Made by a program: the position numbers and the translations under genes. From Clostridiales bacterium (lineage in GTDB: Bacteria; Bacillota; Clostridia; Lachnospirales; Lachnospiraceae), in assembly GCA_019418195.1 (NCBI GenBank), contig DYCJ01000132.1, positions 1-7,167 of the forward strand: a DNA stretch of 7,167 nucleotides, written 5' to 3'. The notes below the pieces were generated by a model, which was not told where the DNA came from, made no database searches, and saw only the letters and a program-made list of their open reading frames with translations. Shown in pieces: positions 1-4,955 of the stretch (position 1 is its first letter; each line of letters opens with the position of its first letter).

Positions 1-39
1 ACGCAAGGATGCAGTTGGATTGTAGAAACATACGATTTC

Positions 40-84
40 GGTACAATCAAACCTCGTGATCTGGAATTTTGAAATTCCCGTACC
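40..84 (-). other. Nested inverted repeats in the riboswitch leader (possible expression platform)
   Basis: Immediately after the aptamer, an outer GGTAC/GTACC pair (84-80 with 44-40) encloses a near-perfect inner palindrome (GGAATTT/AAATTCC, 78-72 with 69-63). No U-run follows, so it is not an intrinsic terminator as far as visible. It could be part of a switching or anti-sequestering structure acting on a start codon further left. The remaining bases 1-39 show no start codon or ribosome binding site. Confidence 0.4.
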
Positions 85-85
85 A

Positions 86-245
86 CAGCCGGCAGGTCTC
101 CTGACTCACAGCTATAACGCGCTCTGCCGCCTTCCCGATTTCTCAGTGACATCTTTGGCATTGCACTTCTGCTCACAGTGACGAGATCGCACAGGATTTC
201 CACCTGTTTCCCTATTCTCCGCAGGATATCCTGCGGCACCGGCTG
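86..245 (-). promoter_or_regulatory. Cobalamin (B12) riboswitch, aptamer
   Basis: On the minus strand the conserved cobalamin aptamer blocks appear in order: GGTGCC (240-235), AGGGAA (213-208), GGTGGAAATCC (204-194), a CGATCTCGTCACTGTGA segment (189-173) equivalent to the usual CGGTCCCGCCACTGTAA, CCA...CACTG (158-144), GGGAAGG (136-130) and an intact B12 box GAGTCAGGAGACCTGCC (107-91). The closing P1 helix is visible: CAGCCGG at 245-239 pairs perfectly with CCGGCTG at 92-86. Known elements of this type bind adenosyl- or other cobalamins and usually repress B12 transport, B12 synthesis or B12-independent isozyme genes. It points left, so the regulated gene begins beyond coordinate 1. Confidence 0.95.
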
Positions 246-279
246 CTTTTTATTCTGTTTTCAAATAAATGCTGTGACA

Positions 280-308
280 AGTATAGCACCTTTTCAGACA
301 AGCTGCAA
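280..308 (-). promoter_or_regulatory. Sigma-A promoter with extended -10, driving the riboswitch leader
   Basis: On the minus strand a -35 TTGCAG (308-303), a 17-nt spacer and a -10 TATACT (285-280) preceded by TGC (extended -10) lie just after the AraC stop codon. Transcription would begin near 273, about 28 nt before the riboswitch P1 helix. This placement fits a dedicated promoter for the riboswitch-controlled unit. It is inferred from consensus only. Confidence 0.7.
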
Positions 309-316
309 CTGCTGAC

Positions 317-1186
317 TTACATAACACCTCTGTGCCTTTCTTCTCCGGGCGCAATCCCATAATATTTTTTGTATAGTCTGTAAAAATTTGCTGCATTTCC
401 CACGCCGCATTCCTGTGCTATATCCAGTATCCCCTCTCCAGAGCAGTGTAGAAGCTCTCTCGCTTTCTCCATTCTGATCTTTGTCAGATACTCCTGGAAG
501 CTGCTGCCCGTTGCCTTTCGAAAATATGAAGAAAAATAATTCGGGCTCATACAAACTGCCGCTGCCGCCTCTTCCAGTGTGATTTTACGGCTGTAATTCT
601 CTTTTAGAAGATCGATTGCTCTTTCAATCCGCCTGATATACTCTTTTTTCTTTGCCGTAAATTCTACAGCTGTTTCTTTCTTCTCATAATACCGTACAAG
701 TATTGTCAAGATTTTCAGGATATCTGCTTTGATCATCAACCGGCTTCCCGTTCTCTTTGCTTGATCTTCCAGCTGTATTTCTGCCATAAGCCCGCGTATT
801 TCCCCCGCTTCTTTCTCCTTTCCTGGAATCCGGTTTTCAAAAGTTTTTCCGCGTTCCAAAAAGGGAATGAGATATTCTGCATCCAACATCGGACTTCCAT
901 CCGTCACAAGCACTGAAGAAAACAGGAGCACTTTAAGCTGCATCTCGTCTGTAAGGATATTCCAGCTGTGTTCTTCTACATGATTAAAGATGATCAGATC
1001 TCCCTCTTCTACACGGTATTTTTGTCCGTTAACAAAATACTCCGCACAGCCTCTTTCCACACAGGTAATCTCAAAAAATCTGTGTCTGTGAGCAATCATC
1101 AAATTTCCCTGCCGCTTTTTTTCCTTATATTTTTCTATCTGAAATGGAAAATCTTTTGGCAGCTTTTTAACATCTTCTACACACAT
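317..1186 (-). CDS. AraC/XylS-family transcriptional regulator with N-terminal cupin domain
   Basis: A 289-aa one-component regulator, cytosolic and DNA-binding. Residues about 30-100 form the AraC-type cupin ligand-binding domain (HRHRFFEI at 33-40, EEGDLIIFN at 60-68, and a further His at 73). A helical linker follows, then two helix-turn-helix units near 203-226 (ITLEEAAAAVCMS) and 252-280 (ILDIAQECGV, NFYRLYKKYYGIAPGE), the AraC signature at the C-terminus. Cupin AraC proteins typically bind sugars or other small molecules. Being the last gene of the operon, it most likely controls this operon in response to its substrate; this is inferred from position. The start is set by a strong GGAGAAGG site at 1200-1193, 6 nt upstream, inside the end of the preceding gene. 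Length and both domains are complete. No operator can be assigned, because the operon promoter is outside the window. Confidence 0.93.
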   Translation of the reverse strand: MCVEDVKKLPKDFPFQIEKYKEKKRQGNLMIAHRHRFFEITCVERGCAEYFVNGQKYRVEEGDLIIFNHVEEHSWNILTDEMQLKVLLFSSVLVTDGSPMLDAEYLIPFLERGKTFENRIPGKEKEAGEIRGLMAEIQLEDQAKRTGSRLMIKADILKILTILVRYYEKKETAVEFTAKKKEYIRRIERAIDLLKENYSRKITLEEAAAAVCMSPNYFSSYFRKATGSSFQEYLTKIRMEKARELLHCSGEGILDIAQECGVGNAANFYRLYKKYYGIAPGEERHRGVM

Positions 1187-1188
1187 AT

Positions 1189-1482
1189 TTATCCTTCTCC
1201 GATATTATGTATAAACTGTTCTACTTTTTCCAGTATATCCTTGTGCGCATCATGTACAGCAACTCTGAAAAAGTAATTGCCCTTTACTCCTTTAATAAAA
1301 AAGTAATCTCCCTCTATTTTAAAAAAAGGTTTTTTCAGCATAGACAGATAGACAAAATTTCCCAGAGGCTTCAGCGCCCGGATAAATTCCGGCGCCAGTG
1401 GTTCATCCATACAGTAATCATATGCATACCAGCCGGATTCCGCACAGCGTTCTCTAGATTCAATCCTGTCGATCAGTTTCAT
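1189..1482 (-). CDS. Small conserved-looking protein of unknown function (97 aa)
   Basis: I do not recognise the family. The protein starts MKLIDRIESRERC, has two cysteines (13 and 24) in an aromatic stretch, and then a beta-rich centre (about 41-76) with repeated aromatic-glycine patterns: PFFKIEGDYFFIKGVKG, then FFRVAVH. It ends in an amphipathic helix (about 79-93). There is no signal peptide and no membrane segment, so it is probably a cytosolic single-domain protein. A GGAGG site at 1493-1489 leaves 6 nt to the ATG at 1482; upstream ATGs at 1488 and 1506 are badly placed for it. The gene begins 23 nt inside the PLP enzyme gene and ends 2 nt before the AraC gene, with which it shares the AraC ribosome binding site. 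This tight packing supports it being a real, co-translated gene, perhaps a partner of the PLP enzyme. That role is inference only. Confidence 0.8.
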   Translation of the reverse strand: MKLIDRIESRERCAESGWYAYDYCMDEPLAPEFIRALKPLGNFVYLSMLKKPFFKIEGDYFFIKGVKGNYFFRVAVHDAHKDILEKVEQFIHNIGEG

Positions 1483-2620
1483 ATTCATCCTCCACACTTG
1501 ACGCAATCTCTCTTATAGCATTGAGCAATATATCAATCTCTTCCTCTTCCGTCAGATCAGAAATGCTGATCCTGACTGTCCCGTGTTCTGCTGTTCCAAG
1601 ACTATTATGTATAAGCGGCGCGCATTGCAATCCGGTCCTGACCACGATATCGTATCCATTCTGCAGGATATACGCTGCATCAGTCGGTAGAAGCCCCCGA
1701 ATATTAAAGCTTAGGACCGGTCCTTTATTCGTTTCGGGACTTCCATAGACTTCTGCATTATGTATTTCCTTAAGTCCGTTATACAGCTTTCCCATAAGTT
1801 CCTGTTCCTTCTGGGCGATTCGGTCTACTGTTCGATCAAGTATGTACGATATCCCTGCATTGAGAGCAGCAATCCCTGGCCCGTTCTGTGTACCTGGTTC
1901 ATATTCATAATCATCTCCGTTGTAAATGATTTTTCTACTGTCACGCCCTGTCCCTCCAAAACGGTATGGACGAAATGGAACTCCTTTTCTCACATAATAT
2001 CCTCCTGTTCCCTGTACTCCGAACAGGCTCTTATGTCCGGTAAAAATCAGGACATCGATTCCCCATTTGTCTACATCAAGAGGAATGCAGCCTGCGCTCT
2101 GGGATGCATCAACCACAAACAGCACATTATGTTTGGCTGCCACTTTCCCGAGCGCCTCAAGATCTTGTACTGCTCCGGTCACATTAGAACAATGATTCAC
2201 AAATACAGCTGCCGTATCTTCCGTGATTGCCTGGTCAACTGTTTTGGGATCAACGATTCCTCTTCTGTCGCACGGTGCGATAACAACTTCCCCCACCTGA
2301 TCCCTAAGGTTCATGAGCGGCCTCAAAATGCTGTTATGTTCTGTCTGTGTTGCAACGACTTTCTTCCCTTTTAAATGCAGACCATATATCACTGCATTTG
2401 CCGAATCCGTAGCGCCCGATGAGAAAAAAACGCGATCAGTTTCGCTGATTCCCAGTAATTTCCCTATATTATGGCGGCACCTGTCAAATATACTTTCTGC
2501 CGGAGAACTTGTTTCACTTCTAAACTGGCTTTCCGGCATCTGATATAAAGACGCAGTGTGCGCATCTAGCACACACTGCGGTTTTGGATATGTTGTGGCC
2601 GCCTGATTCAGATAGATCAT
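1460..2620 (-). CDS. Class V aminotransferase-fold PLP enzyme, cysteine desulfurase family
   Basis: A 386-aa PLP enzyme that fits the cysteine desulfurase/selenocysteine lyase branch of class V aminotransferases and resembles the EF2568-type subfamily (TIGR01977, from memory). Family chemistry is removal of sulfur or selenium from cysteine or selenocysteine through a persulfide on an active-site Cys. Numbered from the chosen start: N-terminal YLNQAATT; PLP phosphate loop SSGATDS near 67-73; the ring-stacking His95 in TEHNS; Asp171 in VVDASQSAG; the Schiff-base Lys197 in TGHKS; and catalytic Cys333 in RTGLQCAP. All key residues are present, so it should be active. The GAGGG ribosome binding site leaves 6 nt to the ATG at 2620; an in-frame ATG at 2626 abuts it and is too close. 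It overlaps the next gene by 23 nt. No IscU-like scaffold gene is in the window, so a pathway-specific sulfur or C-S lyase role is possible but unproven. Confidence 0.88.
   Translation of the reverse strand: MIYLNQAATTYPKPQCVLDAHTASLYQMPESQFRSETSSPAESIFDRCRHNIGKLLGISETDRVFFSSGATDSANAVIYGLHLKGKKVVATQTEHNSILRPLMNLRDQVGEVVIAPCDRRGIVDPKTVDQAITEDTAAVFVNHCSNVTGAVQDLEALGKVAAKHNVLFVVDASQSAGCIPLDVDKWGIDVLIFTGHKSLFGVQGTGGYYVRKGVPFRPYRFGGTGRDSRKIIYNGDDYEYEPGTQNGPGIAALNAGISYILDRTVDRIAQKEQELMGKLYNGLKEIHNAEVYGSPETNKGPVLSFNIRGLLPTDAAYILQNGYDIVVRTGLQCAPLIHNSLGTAEHGTVRISISDLTEEEEIDILLNAIREIASSVEDEYETDRQD
1489..1493 (-). promoter_or_regulatory. Ribosome binding site deciding the start of the small unknown gene
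   Basis: GGAGG followed by ATGAATATG on the minus strand. The first ATG directly abuts the site; the second (1482) lies 6 nt away, the optimal spacing, and is taken as the start. Confidence 0.75.
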
Positions 2621-2626
2621 GCTCAT

Positions 2627-2631
2627 CCCTC
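2627..2631 (-). promoter_or_regulatory. Ribosome binding site deciding the start of the PLP enzyme gene
   Basis: GAGGG followed by ATGAGCATG on the minus strand. The second ATG (2620) has 6-nt spacing and gives the family-typical N-terminus MIYLNQAATT; the first would add only Met-Ser and abuts the site. Confidence 0.75.
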
Positions 2632-2679
2632 ACATTCCTGATTCATCCTATATTACAATCTGTTATTACTATCTGTCTG

Positions 2680-4047
2680 CTATCCTTCGAGGATCTTGAA
2701 GCCCATGACCTTCGCAATCTTCTTAAGCTGTTTCATGTGATCTCCGAAGATCAATACCTGATGATGCCCAAATCCTGCAAGGTTGTGCATGTAGGTCCTT
2801 GCATCATCCATCTTGATATAATAATACGGACTGCAGTATACGTCATCATATTCAGAGCGAATAACTTCTCCGACTTTTACACACATCGTATCGCCTGCCG
2901 GATTAAATCTTCCGAGAGTCACATAGTCATCATCATTCTCTGTAAAGTCTACCTGAAGCTTTCCGCCGAATCCCTGTCCCGTAAATGCCCAGAGCTTATA
3001 CTGGAGTGGTTTGGTTCCGTATCCATTCATACAGAGAGCCGGTACTGCATGATGGATCCTGAGGAGCTCGTCTGTCTCATGGTTCGGATTCCCCATAAAT
3101 GCCGGACGGTTAGCCGAATACTGCATGATCATCATTGCCATCATCGCGTTCAGGTCTTCTTCACATCCACTCGGAATTCCTTCGTCCTTCAAAAGAGAAT
3201 GGCACATGCACGGTGTAAACTTCATTCTCTGAGGGATCTCTGATGTACAGAGCTCATGGCAGGCTGTGGAGAAGGCATTACACTGATACACATCCATCAT
3301 CTTCTTTGCTGCCAGATAATACTTCACGTCATTAATAAACCAGTCTGTATTTACTTTTGTATCGTTTGATCCATTGATGATCCGATCTGCGATCGGTTTT
3401 GCCTCCTCATCTGAAATCGACTCCATATACGGAACGATCGAATCATACGGCAGTTTAACTACCTCAAAGCCGTACTTCTGTCTCAGGATTTCCGGATCAC
3501 GGATCAGGCTCTGAATCCCGAATGTCGGCTGTCCGCCTGCTGTAAGTACAAGAGCTCTTGTATTTGCGACTGCTTTTCTCACCCACAGGATATGTGCGAT
3601 CTCATTGAGGTCCTGCAGATCCATTGCCACATATGCCTCAACACCAATGTTACGACAGTATGCAGCAAAATCGATCCCCTCATTTCCATTCTGCATGATG
3701 ACAACCGGTTTCTTATATCTCTCCAGCTTCGGAATCCGCCAGTTCATACACAGGAAGAAATCTACTTTATCCATATCTTCCTCAATCTGTGCATAAATAT
3801 CCTCTCCGACAACAAACTTTTCATCATATCTTGCGTCGATAGCCGGAAGCAGAGAAATCTTGTCACTCACTCCTTTTAATGTTTCCCTGGCATCTGCAAA
3901 TGCCTTGTCTGCTGCTTTTGTCTCTGCCTCTACGGTCATGTCCTCTTTATGTCCCGCACGGCACGGCCCCTCCCAGAAATGAGAGTGGGTAAGACATCCC
4001 ACGATCGGTCTTACAATAAGTTTCAGATTCATAGCCTTTTCTTTCAT
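2680..4047 (-). CDS. L-fucose/L-arabinose isomerase-fold protein (COG2407-like)
   Basis: A 455-aa protein that I place, from family resemblance, in the L-fucose isomerase and related proteins group (COG2407). Known members are metal-dependent aldose-ketose isomerases; many paralogues have no assigned substrate. Seen: an N-terminal segment LTHSHFWEGPCRAG (19-32); a sugar-isomerase-type central stretch with GQPTFG (172-177); GIPSGCEEDLNA (290-301) followed by PAFMGNP (315-321); IHH at 331-333; and a C-terminal GHH at 427-429 before VLIFGD. E296/E297, H332/H333 and H428/H429 are candidate metal ligands. Asn320 sits where fucose isomerase probably has an Asp ligand, so classical isomerase activity is not assured. 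The protein is rich in cysteine. A GGAGG ribosome binding site ends 9 nt before the chosen Met, ahead of a possible second Met at residue 6. It lies 107 nt after the activase. An isomerase, epimerase or binding role is inferred; the substrate is unknown. Confidence 0.75.
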   Translation of the reverse strand: MKEKAMNLKLIVRPIVGCLTHSHFWEGPCRAGHKEDMTVEAETKAADKAFADARETLKGVSDKISLLPAIDARYDEKFVVGEDIYAQIEEDMDKVDFFLCMNWRIPKLERYKKPVVIMQNGNEGIDFAAYCRNIGVEAYVAMDLQDLNEIAHILWVRKAVANTRALVLTAGGQPTFGIQSLIRDPEILRQKYGFEVVKLPYDSIVPYMESISDEEAKPIADRIINGSNDTKVNTDWFINDVKYYLAAKKMMDVYQCNAFSTACHELCTSEIPQRMKFTPCMCHSLLKDEGIPSGCEEDLNAMMAMMIMQYSANRPAFMGNPNHETDELLRIHHAVPALCMNGYGTKPLQYKLWAFTGQGFGGKLQVDFTENDDDYVTLGRFNPAGDTMCVKVGEVIRSEYDDVYCSPYYYIKMDDARTYMHNLAGFGHHQVLIFGDHMKQLKKIAKVMGFKILEG

Positions 4048-4154
4048 AGTTTTTTACCTCCGAATCAGATTTGCATTATTGAACTATATTTACTATATCA
4101 TTCATTCGTTTCCGTTTTCCTCTGCAATCTTCATCAGAATTTCTACTATCTTAC

Positions 4155-4952
4155 TTACCCGCCAATCTGACACTCAATCCCTGATACCCTTTTTGCAATA
4201 TCCAGAAGTTCACTCATTTTTTCATTTGACGGCGGCAGGACATCGCCCATCAGATACGTCCTGCCAAGACCTTCGTACTTGTCCTGCCCCAGCCTGTGAT
4301 ACGGAAGAAGATGAAGCCGTCTCACATTTCCAATCTCTTTCGTGTACGCGGCGATCGCACCTATCTCCTCCGGCGTGTCATTAAACCCGGGGATCACCGG
4401 GACACGAATACTAAGCTCTGTCATCCCGGATGCTGCGATACGCCTTGCATTTTCTAGCATCAGATCGTTTCGTTTCCCGGTATACTCTTCATGCTTGACA
4501 GGGTCCATATGTTTGATGTCCAGCAAATATTGATCCAGCCATGGCAGAATTTCTTCGATGACAGAATACTTTGCATACCCCATACTCTCCATTGCCGTAC
4601 TGATGCCACTCTCCCATGCTGCTCTGAGCAGATCCCGGGCAAACGCACTCTGGCAAAGACTTTCCCCTCCTGAGAGTGTAAGACCTCCTCCCGTCCGCCG
4701 GTAATATGTACGATCCTTCTCCACGATCTCCATGACCTCATTTACAGTCACATCTCTGCCGATCACTTTCTCCTTTCCCTGCACCGTCATTGTCTCAATG
4801 CCAAATTCCTGTGATTCTGGATTACAGCACCACCGGCATCTTAGCACACAGCCCTTCAGAAAAACTATGGTGCGTATCCCATTCCCATCATGGATCGAAT
4901 ATCTCTGTATATCAAATATCCTTCCTTTTGTATTCCTGAAATCTTCTATCAT
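4155..4952 (-). CDS. Glycyl radical enzyme activating enzyme (radical SAM)
   Basis: This protein (265 aa) installs the glycyl radical on the GRE encoded just upstream, by reductive cleavage of S-adenosylmethionine at a [4Fe-4S] cluster. Seen: the N-terminal activase signature around IQRYSIHDG; the cluster motif C35-x3-C39-x2-C42; the SAM-binding glycine stretch SGGE at 94-97; LLDIKHMD at 143-150; HLLPYH at 214-219; and a C-terminus, CQIGG, typical of such activases. Only about 45 residues separate the cluster motif from SGGE. The ferredoxin-like insert with two extra clusters is therefore absent, as in pyruvate formate-lyase activase (246 aa). The usual DGPGIR motif reads DGNGIR, with Asn at residue 24. 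The start lies 3 nt after the GRE stop with only a weak AGG about 11 nt upstream, so translational coupling to the GRE is likely. Activase identity is firm. Confidence 0.95.
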   Translation of the reverse strand: MIEDFRNTKGRIFDIQRYSIHDGNGIRTIVFLKGCVLRCRWCCNPESQEFGIETMTVQGKEKVIGRDVTVNEVMEIVEKDRTYYRRTGGGLTLSGGESLCQSAFARDLLRAAWESGISTAMESMGYAKYSVIEEILPWLDQYLLDIKHMDPVKHEEYTGKRNDLMLENARRIAASGMTELSIRVPVIPGFNDTPEEIGAIAAYTKEIGNVRRLHLLPYHRLGQDKYEGLGRTYLMGDVLPPSNEKMSELLDIAKRVSGIECQIGG

Positions 4953-4955
4953 ATC

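Noticed and set aside
63..78. Inverted repeat as an intrinsic terminator after the riboswitch
   Set aside because: The stem is AT-rich, the loop is tiny and no U-run follows on the minus strand, so it is reported only as possible leader structure.
1483..1506. Longer start for the small protein (MRQVWRMN extension)
   Set aside because: The GGAGG site lies downstream of the ATG at 1506 and abuts the one at 1488; only the ATG at 1482 has correct spacing.
4113..4180. A frame past the activase stop reading ...KIVEILMKIAEENGNE, suggesting a frameshifted longer C-terminus
   Set aside because: The activase already ends in a family-typical CQIGG terminus followed by TAA. The extra frame is short, has no ribosome binding site and is best taken as non-coding.
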